From positions 1 through 12,050 of the forward strand of contig CAKUMG010000086.1 of NCBI GenBank assembly GCA_934667465.1: a stretch of 12,050 nucleotides of DNA. The letters are read 5' to 3'. Source of the stretch: an uncultured Actinoplanes sp. (GTDB taxonomy: Bacteria; Actinomycetota; Actinomycetes; Mycobacteriales; Micromonosporaceae). Each line of letters begins with the position of its first letter. The first letter of the stretch is position 1. The notes under the pieces are model-generated. The model did no database searches and was not told the DNA's origin. It worked only from the letters and a program-made list of their open reading frames with translations. Shown here piece after piece: positions 1 through 6,785 of this stretch. Both the position numbers and the translations under genes were made by a program.

Positions 1-318
1 GTCTTCGATTTCCCCCGGCCCGTACACCCCTTTCCCATAGATGACGCCGCGTTCAACGGACCCCTCAAGACATCGTGCCAGCCCGCGAAAGCATTCAAGC
101 GTACAGTCCATGACGGTAGCGCTGTCTTCGGCGGCCGTCATGAGATAGTAAAACTCCTTGTTTTTGATGGTCAGCCATCGCGCGACGGTACGATCGATGA
201 GGGCCTTCATTTGCGCGTCGATGGAATAGAAATAGACGGGGCTGGCCATCACAATCACATCGGCGGTGTTCATGCTGTCAAGAATACCGGCCATGTCGTC
301 CCTGATGGCGCAGACGCC
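1..318 (-). CDS. Flavodoxin / NADPH-dependent FMN reductase family protein, internal fragment
   Basis: The minus strand reads without a stop from about position 330 to the window edge. Visible motifs are CAIRDDM, then MNTADVIVMASPVYFYSID, then MKALIDRTVARW, and later MTAAEDSATVMDCTLECFRG. This is the core of the flavodoxin-like iron-sulfur flavoprotein/FMN reductase family: the ASPVYFYS segment is the conserved flavin-side loop. These cytosolic flavoproteins move electrons through bound FMN. The N-terminal FMN phosphate-binding part should lie above position 320 but is replaced by actinobacterial sequence, and the C-terminus runs off the left edge. Base composition (about 56% GC) and codon use (ATT, CTT, GAT, TAT, AAA) differ sharply from every other gene here. 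I infer DNA from a different organism, probably joined artificially. The family call is confident; the exact right end is not. Confidence 0.75.
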
Positions 319-335
319 GCCGCTGCCGCCCCACA
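303..335. other. Composition breakpoint / probable chimeric junction
   Basis: Left of this point about 56% of bases are G or C; from about 360 on the figure is about 78%. The flavodoxin-family reading frame on the minus strand is still recognisable at CAIRDDM (about 290-310) and loses family resemblance above it. The plus-strand SseB-like frame becomes actinobacterial in character just after. Both genes are cut at the same place, which fits a join of unrelated molecules better than insertion of a complete element. The position is accurate to roughly 15 bases. Confidence 0.7.
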
Positions 336-2152
336 TCGCACCCCAGGCGGCGGAAGCGGCCGCTGCGCCCACCACTGCCATGCCGACCCTCGGCGGCAAC
401 GGCGCTGCCGCGCCCACGACTGCCATGCCGACCCTCGGCGGGGCCTCGGGCGCGCGCGGCAACGCGTTCACGGACGCCGGACAGACCCGCCCGCTGGAGC
501 AGCTCCGCCGCCCGGCGCAGGATCTGCCCTCCCGGCAGCCCGGCCAGCAGGATCCGTCCGCCCAGCAGGGGCTCCCGTCCCGGCAGCCGGGGCAGTCGGA
601 CCTGCCCACGCGGCAGCCCGCGCAGGAGTCCCGGCCCGCCTCGCAGCCGCAGGCCGAGCAGGGCGGCTCCGGCAGCGGGTTGCCCCGCCGCCAGGTCACG
701 CCGCCGTCGGAGCGTCCCTCCTCGATGGCCGCCGCCGCGCAGGCGCTGGCCGCCAAGGGTGAGGCCGGTGCCACCGCGCCGCGGCCCGGTGACGACGACG
801 CGCTCCAGGTGCCGCCGACCGCCGCGGACCCGGCCGTCACGTCGCGGCTGACGCTGCCCGGCCCGACCACGCAGACCGCCGCGCCCCGCATCGCGCAGAC
901 CGGCTTCGGCACCGTGGGCGGGTTCGGCCAGTCCGCCGCCATCGCGCCGCCGGTCGTTCCGGGCACGAACGACCCCGCGGCCACGTCGGTCCTGCACACC
1001 ACGCCCGGCTTCGGCCAGCCCACCTTCGGCCAGCCCTCTTTCGGCCAGCCCTCTTTCGGGCAGCCCGACCCGGGCCAGTCCGGTGCGGGCCAGCCCACCT
1101 TCGGCCAGTCCGGTGCGGGCCAGTTCGGCGGCGGGCAGCCCGGCGCGGGTCAGTCCGGGGCCGAGCAGCCCGGCGCGGGCGCGGCGCAGGCGGACGACGG
1201 CTTCGTGCCGGCCAACGACGTCGAGCGCGACCTCCACCAGGCCACTCTCGAGCACAGCACCGACTCCTTCCTGTCCACGCTGCTGCTCGCCACGGTCCTC
1301 GTGCCGGTGGCGGACAACTCGCGCCCCGGCAGCGCCCCCGGCGAGGCCGGGTTCGCGTTCCGGACCGAGGAGATCGAGGGCGAGCACTTCCTGGTCGTCT
1401 TCACCAGCCGGGAGCGGCTGACCGACCACTACGGCGAGCCGGCCCGCACGGCCGGCGTGCGCTTCGTCGAGCTGATCCGCAACTGGCCCGACCCGGCCTG
1501 GTCGTTCGCGGTCAACCCGGGTTCTCCGGTCGGCGCCAAGTACCCCGGGCCGCAGGTCATCGCGCTGGCCAACTGGGCCACCGAGGCGGGGCTGGGGCTG
1601 GACCACGACGACCTGCCCGCCGACAGCGCCGCCCTGCCGCGGGAGCCCGAGGACGGCGAGGCGCGGCCCACCACGATGCAGAAGACGGTGCCGCAGGAAC
1701 AGGTCGACTTCTACCTCGAGCGGGGCTACGACCGGGTCGCCGGCTTCGTGCACCGCGCCGCCGAGGTCGAACACCTGCGGACGCCGGGCGAGCTGTTCGC
1801 GGCCCTGGGTCTGGTGCACGACGGGTCGCCGTACCAGGCCGACGCCAAGGAGGCCTTCCTGCTCCGCTGGCCGGCGCACCGGCCGAGCCTCTACCGCATC
1901 CCGTACGGCGGGCAGAACGAGCAGGCCCTGCGCGCGATGGACGGCTGGGTCATCGAGCGGGCGCCGTTCCGGGGCAACGGGTTCGCACCCGGCGAGGGCC
2001 GGGACGTGATCGCGGAGTTCAAGGTGGACAGCGTTAGGCTGCCGCACAACGCTCAGCTGTGGCGGATCGACGCCGACGGCGCCGAGCGGGTGCTGGCGAT
2101 CTTCGACTGTGACACCCCGGGGTGGCGCAAGGTGGGGGAGCAGGATGCGTGA
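317..2152 (+). CDS. SseB-like family protein, 5'-truncated, with Pro/Gln-rich repeat region
   Basis: The frame ends in TGA at 2150-2152. Its true start is missing: it stays open leftward to an ATG at 266, but that lies in foreign-looking DNA, so I begin at the approximate junction. The first part (to about 1200) is disordered and rich in Pro, Gln, Gly and Ala, with two 15-residue repeats (PTTAMPTLGG) and eleven five-residue repeats (FGQPS and variants). From about 1225 (LHQATLEHSTDSFLSTLLLA) to about 1620 it matches the SseB N-terminal domain family, including FVVFTSRERL-like and WSFAVNPGSP segments. A second conserved block follows at about 1680-2149 (VDFYLERGYDRVAGFVHRA). Actinobacterial SseB-like proteins have no settled function, and the type III secretion connection of the name should not be carried over. 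It is followed by an overlapping small gene, suggesting a two-gene operon. Confidence 0.75.
   Translation, partial: PPLPPHIAPQAAEAAAAPTTAMPTLGGNGAAAPTTAMPTLGGASGARGNAFTDAGQTRPLEQLRRPAQDLPSRQPGQQDPSAQQGLPSRQPGQSDLPTRQPAQESRPASQPQAEQGGSGSGLPRRQVTPPSERPSSMAAAAQALAAKGEAGATAPRPGDDDALQVPPTAADPAVTSRLTLPGPTTQTAAPRIAQTGFGTVGGFGQSAAIAPPVVPGTNDPAATSVLHTTPGFGQPTFGQPSFGQPSFGQPDPGQSGAGQPTFGQSGAGQFGGGQPGAGQSGAEQPGAGAAQADDGFVPANDVERDLHQATLEHSTDSFLSTLLLATVLVPVADNSRPGSAPGEAGFAFRTEEIEGEHFLVVFTSRERLTDHYGEPARTAGVRFVELIRNWPDPAWSFAVNPGSPVGAKYPGPQVIALANWATEAGLGLDHDDLPADSAALPREPEDGEARPTTMQKTVPQEQVDFYLERGYDRVAGFVHRAAEVEHLRTPGELFAALGLVHDGSPYQADAKEAFLLRWPAHRPSLYRIPYGGQNEQALRAMDGWVIERAPFRGNGFAPGEGRDVIAEFKVDSVRLPHNAQLWRIDADGAERVLAIFDCDTPGWRKVGEQDA
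374..441 (+). repeat. 45-bp-period direct repeat inside the SseB-like gene
   Basis: A 23-base sequence beginning ACTGCCATGCC occurs at 374-396 and again, identical, at 419-441. The period of 45 bases is in frame, so the protein carries two copies of TTAMPTLGG. The repeat probably arose by slippage in low-complexity coding DNA. Confidence 0.85.
1010..1174 (+). repeat. Eleven 15-bp tandem units encoding FGQPx-type pentapeptides
   Basis: Units start every 15 bases from 1010. The core is TTCGGCCAGCCC with variants beginning GCGGGC or CCGGGC, and units two and three are identical. They translate to pentapeptides of the form [F/P/A/G]-G-Q-[P/S/F]-x, with one unit having Glu in the second position. 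Copy number is likely to vary between strains. In the protein this forms a flexible linker directly before the SseB domain. Confidence 0.9.
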
Positions 2153-2507
2153 CGGATACGTCGTGACCTGGCGCGGTCGCGAGTACGACGCGGCGCCCGA
2201 CGGCGAGAACGTGCGGATCTACGCCCCGGAGCCCGGCGACGGCTTCGACGAGGTCCGGCCCGGCCGCTATGTCCGGGTGCTGCGCGAGGGCGAGTTCAAC
2301 GACCTGACCTACGTGCGGACGACCTGCACGTGGCGGGGCCAGCCGTTCATCGTGCTCGCCGAGGCGGACACCTGGCTGCGCGTGGAATATACGGGCGGCC
2401 GGGCGCCGGTCGCGAGCGCGCTCGGTCTCGAGGAGTTCGACTTCGGGGTCTACCAGGGCTGGGCGCCCGCCGCCGAGGTCACCGAGCTCTACGAGCACCG
2501 CGTCTGA
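2145..2507 (+). CDS. Conserved-type hypothetical protein, 120 residues, translationally coupled to SseB-like gene
   Basis: The ATG at 2145 overlaps the end of the upstream gene by eight bases, and the purine-rich GGTGGGGGAGCAGG just before it would serve as the ribosome-binding site. An ATG at 2109 in the same frame would lie deep inside the upstream gene, so I prefer 2145. The product begins MRDGYVVTWRGREYDAAPDG, has no signal peptide or membrane segment, is acidic and rich in beta-prone residues, and ends TELYEHRV. I do not recognise a named domain. Tryptophan and tyrosine are frequent, which suits a small beta-barrel, but that is a guess. Overlap with the SseB-like gene implies co-transcription and coupled translation, so a partner role for the SseB-like protein is plausible. 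Confidence 0.75.
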   Translation: MRDGYVVTWRGREYDAAPDGENVRIYAPEPGDGFDEVRPGRYVRVLREGEFNDLTYVRTTCTWRGQPFIVLAEADTWLRVEYTGGRAPVASALGLEEFDFGVYQGWAPAAEVTELYEHRV

Positions 2508-2509
2508 CA

Positions 2510-2534
2510 CCGCCGCGGGCCGGGCTCGCGGCGG
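2510..2534. terminator. GC-rich hairpin after the 120-residue gene
   Basis: Two bases after the stop codon, CCGCCGCG (2510-2517) pairs perfectly with CGCGGCGG (2527-2534). Three more pairs are possible inside the loop. There is no T-run, as is common in high-GC actinobacteria, so the terminator role is inferred from position between convergent genes. Confidence 0.45.
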
Positions 2535-2622
2535 GCGGTGGCATTCGCGCGCGGTCTGCGGGCAGGGCTCGGCGGGCGGTGGCATTCGCGCGCGGGTCGC
2601 GGGCAGGGCTCGGCAGACGGTG
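2522..2622. repeat. 41-bp tandem repeat, about 2.4 copies, in a convergent intergenic region
   Basis: The segment GCGGGCGGTGGCATTCGCGC starts at 2531 and again at 2572. GCAGGGCTCGG recurs at the same 41-base spacing (2562 and 2603). A partial third copy ends near GACGGTGG at about 2622. The two full copies differ in only a few bases. It lies between the ends of two convergent genes and encodes nothing I can support. Confidence 0.8.
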
Positions 2623-2659
2623 GAACCGCGCACGCGAGAGCGTACCCAAGCGCGGTTTG

Positions 2660-3580
2660 TCAGCTTTTGATCCAGCGCAGGATCTCGCCGGTGACAACGT
2701 CGGGCGCCTCCTGGTGGAGGAAGTGGCCGGCGTCGTCGATCAGGCGCCACTCGTACGGCGCGATGACGTAACGACCGGAGCCCTGCGCGGTGCGGGGCAG
2801 CGTCGCCGTGTCGAGCGCCCCGTGCATCTGCAGCGTCGGCGTGGTGATCGGCTGCTGCATCAGCTTGACGAAGCGGTAGCCCTGCAGGCGGAGGGCCGAG
2901 CGGAAGACCCAGCGGTACGCCTCCAGCGCGCAGAACGCCGCCTGCGGGATCTGGATCGCCTCGCGGCAGCGGGCGACGTAGTCAGCGAACTCGTCGGTCC
3001 CGCGCCAGGCCGGGCCCGCCCACCGTTCGAACATCTCGCCGACCGCCGCGGCGTCGTCCTTGGTCAGGATGTGCTCGTAGCGGGGGACCTGGAACTTGAG
3101 GATCGGGGAGGACGCGGCGAGCTGCCCGCGGGGGTCCGCGAAGAGCGCCGCCCGCAGCCGCAGCGGATGGGCCGAGCCGAGGACGACGAGCCGGCTCACC
3201 ATCTTGGGGTGGAACGCCGCGGCGGCCCAGCCGATCATGCCGCCCGCGCCGGAGCCGACGATCATGGCGGACCGCTCGCCGAGGGCCCGGATGAGCCCGG
3301 TGACGTCGGCCGCCATGGTGTAGCCGTCGTAGCCGCGGGGCGGCTTGTCGCTGGCGCCGTAACCGCGCAGGTCGATCGCGACGGCCCGGAAGCCGGCGTC
3401 GGCGATCCGGGGCAGCACGTCGTGCCACGACCACCAGAACTCGGGGAAGCCGTGCAGCAGCAGCACGAGCGGGCCGGTGCCGGCCTCGACCACGTGGAAG
3501 CGGCTGCCGTTGGCGCCGACGAACCGGTGGGTCCAGGGGCCTTCCGTGAGCACGCACGCCTCGTCCACCGGGGAACTCAT
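2660..3580 (-). CDS. Alpha/beta hydrolase, epoxide hydrolase-like, nucleophile replaced by Gly
   Basis: I start at ATG 3580 (MSSPVDEACV), giving 306 residues, the usual length for the family; the frame is open upstream but runs into the lipoprotein gene region. The fold is clear: HGFPEFWWSW (43-52, oxyanion loop of the epoxide hydrolase/haloalkane dehalogenase group), IDLRGYGASDKP (69-80), the nucleophile-elbow region VGSGAGGMIGW (108-118), acid Asp257 in MHGALD, and His286 in DDAGHFLH. Aligned to the usual VGHDWGGAVAW, the catalytic Asp corresponds to Gly111 (codon 3248-3250), so classic epoxide hydrolysis looks impossible unless Ser110 substitutes. Relatives with GHGxGG-type elbows exist as far as I recall, so this may be a separate subfamily. 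The location is cytosolic. It lies 44 bases downstream of the lipoprotein gene on the same strand and may be co-transcribed with it. Confidence 0.85.
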   Translation of the reverse strand: MSSPVDEACVLTEGPWTHRFVGANGSRFHVVEAGTGPLVLLLHGFPEFWWSWHDVLPRIADAGFRAVAIDLRGYGASDKPPRGYDGYTMAADVTGLIRALGERSAMIVGSGAGGMIGWAAAAFHPKMVSRLVVLGSAHPLRLRAALFADPRGQLAASSPILKFQVPRYEHILTKDDAAAVGEMFERWAGPAWRGTDEFADYVARCREAIQIPQAAFCALEAYRWVFRSALRLQGYRFVKLMQQPITTPTLQMHGALDTATLPRTAQGSGRYVIAPYEWRLIDDAGHFLHQEAPDVVTGEILRWIKS

Positions 3581-3624
3581 GCGAAACAGCGTACGGGTAC
3601 GCGGCACCTCCCCGGGCACGACGG

Positions 3625-4077
3625 TTACGAGACGTGCTCGACGGCCTCCATGCGGACCGGTTCGCCCTCGCCGCAGTAGATGCGCAGCCGTGACGGGCTG
3701 ATCTTGACCCGGACGTGGTCGCCCTTCTCCAGGGCGGTGCCCGCGTCGGAGTAGAGGGCGTACGGCTTGCCGTCGAAGTCGAGCAGGCCGTAGCAGGGGC
3801 CGGAGCCACCCTGGACGATCTGCCCCTCCACCCAGCCGGGGCTGCGCATGACGTCCGTGGGGGTCTTCGGCGCGCCGCTGGGCTTGCCGGCGCCGGGCGG
3901 CAGGCCCGTCGACACGGAGTTGTGCGGCGATGGCGAGGTGCCCGGGGCCGCGGAGTTGTGTGGCGAGGGAGAGGTGCCCGGGGCCGCGGAGTCCGGCGAG
4001 GGCGAGGGGGACGCGCACGCCGTCGCCGCCACGAGGAACAGGGCGCTTGCTGTGGCCGTACCGATGAATCGTCTCAC
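3625..4077 (-). CDS. Secreted lipoprotein with Pro/Ser-rich repeat linker and small C-terminal domain of unknown function
   Basis: The GTG at 4077 starts MRRFIGTATASALFLVAATAC, a short basic N-terminus and hydrophobic stretch ending at Cys21. The lipobox ATAC is acceptable but imperfect at -3. This predicts a lipid-anchored exported protein. Residues 22-75 are a Ser/Pro/Gly linker containing two exact 12-residue repeats (AAPGTSPSPHNS, 31-42 and 43-54). Residues 76-150 form a compact domain (GWVEGQIVQGG, CYGLLDFDGKPYALYSD, GDHVRVKISPSRLRIYCG) with two cysteines, Cys95 and Cys135, that could form a disulfide. The alternating beta pattern resembles a small OB-like barrel, but I cannot name a family. 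The ribosome-binding site is weak. The gene lies downstream of the protease behind a strong hairpin, so it probably has its own promoter. Confidence 0.8.
   Translation of the reverse strand: MRRFIGTATASALFLVAATACASPSPSPDSAAPGTSPSPHNSAAPGTSPSPHNSVSTGLPPGAGKPSGAPKTPTDVMRSPGWVEGQIVQGGSGPCYGLLDFDGKPYALYSDAGTALEKGDHVRVKISPSRLRIYCGEGEPVRMEAVEHVS
3916..3987 (-). repeat. Two 36-bp in-frame tandem repeats in the lipoprotein gene
   Basis: Positions 3916-3951 and 3952-3987 are identical at 33 of 36 bases and encode the same twelve residues, AAPGTSPSPHNS. All three differences are silent, consistent with an older duplication held at the protein level. Confidence 0.85.
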
Positions 4078-4134
4078 GCCGATGAGACCGCGAGCGGACC
4101 GCGCAGGTTCCCCGCATCGGCGGGAAAAGGGCGA

Positions 4135-4162
4135 ACGCCCGGGGGCCGAGGCCCCCGGGCGT
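4135..4162 (-). terminator. Strong hairpin terminator after the M6 protease gene
   Basis: ACGCCCGGGGGC (4135-4146) pairs perfectly over 12 bases with GCCCCCGGGCGT (4151-4162) around the four-base loop CGAG. It lies about 25 bases past the protease stop. In the direction of transcription it is followed by TCGCCCTTTTCCC, a short T-containing tail. Confidence 0.75.
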
Positions 4163-4187
4163 CCGGGAAATCAGGTGGAGCTGCGGA

Positions 4188-6575
4188 TCAGGAGAACGCA
4201 ACCTTGAGCGAGGTGCCGTTCTGCTCGAGCACCTGGATCTTGACGCCGACCGCGGGCAGCTTGACGCCGTTCCACGGGATCTCCTCGTAGAAGTACTTCT
4301 GGGTGTCGTCGAACACCGGCTGCGCGGCCTGGCCCCGGATGTTGCTGGCCTTGCCGTTGATGTGCAGCGGGAACGAGGCCGCCTTCTTGAGGCTGAAGGG
4401 GGCGTCGTACAGCTGGATCCGCGCCCGCCACGGCAGACCCTCGAGGTTGTAGAGCGGCTCGGGGTGGGCGTCGATGATCAGGTTGCGACCGGTGCCGGGG
4501 TGCTGGTTCACGTTGTTGTCCGGGACGGAGGTGTCCCAGTACGAGATCAGCAGGCCCTCCTGGTACGAGAAGTGCTCGACCCAGTCCGGCCGGGTGGCCG
4601 GCCAGCCGAAGTTGTACGGGCCGGTCTTGAGGTACTTGTCGTACGACACGTAGCTGCGGTTGCCCGCGATGTAGAAGTTGTCGTACGCGGCGGTGGTCGA
4701 GGAGCCCACGATGCTGAAGCCCCTGGCGGTCCAGGTCGGGGTGCCCTCGGCGCCGTCGACCGAGACCGCGGTGCCGTTGACCACGACGGCCAGGTCGTCA
4801 CCGAAGAAGCCACCGGCGGCCACGCCACCGTCGGTCAGGTAGCGCAGGCGGACCTGCACCTGCTGGCCGGCGTAGGCGTTCAGCGGGATGTTGATGTCCT
4901 GCCACTCGCCACCGCTGGAGCCGTCGAGCGCCGGGCGGCCGGGGCTGCCACCGTCGGTGCCGATCGGGGCGCCGTCGACCGTGCCGTCGAGCGCGGTCCA
5001 GGTGGTGCCGCCGTCGGTCGAGGCCTCGAAGTAGAGGTAGTCGTACGCCTCTTCGATCTCGTAGCGGCCCTTGAGGGTCAGCGCCGCCGTGGTGGCGCCG
5101 GTCAGGTCCACCGACTTGGTCAGCGTGTTGTTGAGGTTGTCGTCGTTGCCGGAGAACCACTGCTTGGTGCCGGCGAACGGCGCGCCGAGCTCGGTGGTGA
5201 CCTGCTTGTCCGGCAGGACGACGACCGCGGCCTGGGCCTTGTCGGTGTTGTACTCCTGCGGGCCGAGGTCGAGGGTCTTCTTCTGCTTCGCGACGAGGAC
5301 CTCGTAGTCGAGCCAGCCGAGCTGCAGCTTCTGCCAGGCACCGAGGTCGCCCGGGCGGGTGCCGAGCGGCTCGCCGGCGCCGGAGAGCCGGCTCTGGGCC
5401 ATGAGGGTCCAGAACTCGCTGTTGTTGTTGGAGCCGCCGCTGGTGTCGTAGTCGTCCGGCAGGCCGAGGTCGTGCCCGTACTCGTGGGCGAAGACGCTCA
5501 GGCCGCCGTTCTCCGGCTGCACGGTGTAGTCGGCGATCCAGATGCCGGTGTTGCCGATCTGCTGGCCACCGTTGAGGTTGCCGGCCGGACCGGTGACGCC
5601 GACGTTGTTCAGGTAGGCGGCCCAGCGGTGCGCCCAGATGGCGTCCTCACCCTGCTGCGGGTCACCGTCGGACTGGTCGCCGCCGGCGTGGACGATCTGG
5701 AAGTGGTCGATGTAGCCGTCCGACTCGTTGAAGTCGCCGTCGTTGTCGAAGTCGTTGCGGTCCCACTGGTCGAACTCGGCGACCTCGGCCTTGATCTGCG
5801 CGTCGGTCGCGCCGGCCGCCTTGCGCTCGGCGACCCACTTGTTCACGGCGTCGGTGATCAGCGCCCACATGTTGGTGTCGGAGCACACGCCGTTGATGTT
5901 GCAGTCGCGGCCGTAGCGCGCCTCGTTGTAGGGCACCTTGACCCAGTTCGAGACCTCGCCCTCGACGCTGTAGCGCCCGGACGACTGCGCCTCGTAGTAG
6001 GTCTTGAGCGACTCGACGCCCTCGCCCTCACCGAAGTACAGCTGCTCGTAGTGCTCCTGGTTGTAGTCCGGCTGCCAGACCGTGGTGTTGTCCTTGGTCC
6101 GGTCGGGCGCGGGGATCTTGTTGTGCAGCGGACCCTCGAACGTGGTGGGTCCGGGGGTCGCCGGGTCACTGTCGACATCCGGGTACAGCGGGTGCCGCTG
6201 GTTGCCGAACTCGGCCAGGATCACGAAGATCTTGTCGGTCTGCTCGCGGCTGAGCTCGACGTACTGGTCCTCGCCGGCGGCCTTCGTGACGGCCTGGTCG
6301 GTGAAGCCCTCGCCGCGCGTCGCGCCGACCCTGGCAACGGTGCTGCCGTTCCGCTCCTGCGCCTTGATCTTGCCGGACAGGACGCCCTGCAGGGCCTCCT
6401 CGCGCAGTTCACGGCGCTTGTCCTCGACCGGGTTGGGCAGGTCGTCCTTCTTCGGGGCCTTGCTGGCCGCCGGGACGGGCTCCACAGGGGGTGCCGCCTG
6501 CGCCACGGTCGGGAGGGCGATCCCGACGCTGGTCACCATGGCGGCGCCGAGTAGTCCCACGACTACTTTGCGCAC
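4188..6575 (-). CDS. Secreted M6-family zinc metalloprotease (immune inhibitor A type)
   Basis: The GTG start at 6575 has an excellent GGAGGT site five bases upstream. The 795-residue product begins with a Sec signal peptide (hydrophobic to about residue 25, likely cleaved after AQA at 27), then a propeptide-like segment rich in charge. The zinc site is HEYGHDLGLPD: His364, Glu365 and His368 in HExxH, with the downstream GLPDDYD typical of the M6/InhA group. Upstream, DFDNDGDFNESDGYIDHF (275-292) looks like a calcium-binding loop next to the catalytic domain. After about residue 470 the sequence is beta-rich (LTLKGRYEIEEAYDYLYFEA, NGTAVSVDG, YDNFYIAG), matching the C-terminal beta domains of InhA. 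Length and order fit the family. It would hydrolyse extracellular proteins for nutrition or defence. No dedicated export or inhibitor gene is adjacent. GC bias matches its neighbours. Confidence 0.92.
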   Translation of the reverse strand: MRKVVVGLLGAAMVTSVGIALPTVAQAAPPVEPVPAASKAPKKDDLPNPVEDKRRELREEALQGVLSGKIKAQERNGSTVARVGATRGEGFTDQAVTKAAGEDQYVELSREQTDKIFVILAEFGNQRHPLYPDVDSDPATPGPTTFEGPLHNKIPAPDRTKDNTTVWQPDYNQEHYEQLYFGEGEGVESLKTYYEAQSSGRYSVEGEVSNWVKVPYNEARYGRDCNINGVCSDTNMWALITDAVNKWVAERKAAGATDAQIKAEVAEFDQWDRNDFDNDGDFNESDGYIDHFQIVHAGGDQSDGDPQQGEDAIWAHRWAAYLNNVGVTGPAGNLNGGQQIGNTGIWIADYTVQPENGGLSVFAHEYGHDLGLPDDYDTSGGSNNNSEFWTLMAQSRLSGAGEPLGTRPGDLGAWQKLQLGWLDYEVLVAKQKKTLDLGPQEYNTDKAQAAVVVLPDKQVTTELGAPFAGTKQWFSGNDDNLNNTLTKSVDLTGATTAALTLKGRYEIEEAYDYLYFEASTDGGTTWTALDGTVDGAPIGTDGGSPGRPALDGSSGGEWQDINIPLNAYAGQQVQVRLRYLTDGGVAAGGFFGDDLAVVVNGTAVSVDGAEGTPTWTARGFSIVGSSTTAAYDNFYIAGNRSYVSYDKYLKTGPYNFGWPATRPDWVEHFSYQEGLLISYWDTSVPDNNVNQHPGTGRNLIIDAHPEPLYNLEGLPWRARIQLYDAPFSLKKAASFPLHINGKASNIRGQAAQPVFDDTQKYFYEEIPWNGVKLPAVGVKIQVLEQNGTSLKVAFS

Positions 6576-6580
6576 TACGT

Positions 6581-6586
6581 ACCTCC
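6581..6586 (-). promoter_or_regulatory. Ribosome-binding site GGAGGT of the M6 protease gene
   Basis: On the minus strand GGAGGT lies five bases before the GTG at 6575. This near-perfect anti-16S match settles the GTG as the start. Confidence 0.8.
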
Positions 6587-6654
6587 GTCAACGTGCCCGG
6601 GCGCTGGGGGTGCAGCGGCCGGCGTGCGGTGGTCCCGTGTTCGGGGCCTAGGTG

Positions 6655-6725
6655 AACGTATGCAAAAAAATGGATGCGTGGAAGTGCCCGGAACGAATTA
6701 ACAGAGATCTTTACATGGACGTCCA
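6655..6725 (-). promoter_or_regulatory. Probable promoter region of the M6 protease gene
   Basis: This stretch is much more AT-rich than its surroundings. It contains a TANNNT-type -10 candidate, TACGTT (6655-6660 on the minus strand), about 80 bases before the start codon, a run of seven A/T bases at 6664-6670, and a perfect ten-base palindrome TGGACGTCCA at 6716-6725 that could be an operator. No convincing -35 is visible, so the exact promoter is uncertain. Confidence 0.4.
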
Positions 6726-6785
6726 CGGTGGCCGGTCGGCTCCACCCAGAACGTCGGTGACATGCCAGAATGGACGGTAAAGACC

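Noticed and set aside
1..335. Integrated mobile element at the left edge
   Set aside because: No integrase, transposase, terminal repeats or target duplication is visible, and both flanking genes are truncated at one point, which fits a chimeric join better.
1010..1174. CRISPR-like regular repeats
   Set aside because: The units are contiguous, 15 bases long, in frame and without spacers; they are coding pentapeptide repeats.
278..2047. Long open frame on the minus strand (589 codons) opposite the SseB-like gene
   Set aside because: It mirrors the GC-rich codon pattern of the plus-strand gene, is mostly Arg/Gly/Leu without domain motifs, and contradicts the clear SseB family signal on the plus strand.
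2522..2622. CRISPR array or attachment site
   Set aside because: The repeat is head-to-tail without unique spacers, and there are no cas or integrase genes nearby.
2330..3679. 449-codon plus-strand frame across the convergent spacer and the hydrolase
   Set aside because: Arg/Ala/Gly-rich, no family resemblance, and it runs through the 41-bp repeat and antisense to a confirmed alpha/beta hydrolase.
4362..6554. 730-codon open frame on the plus strand opposite the M6 protease
   Set aside because: Low-complexity Val/Gly/Arg/Asp composition typical of antisense frames in high-GC DNA; the minus strand has a signal peptide and the HExxH site.
3625..6575. Single operon of protease, lipoprotein and hydrolase
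   Set aside because: A strong 12-bp hairpin directly follows the protease gene, so the two downstream genes are probably transcribed separately from it.
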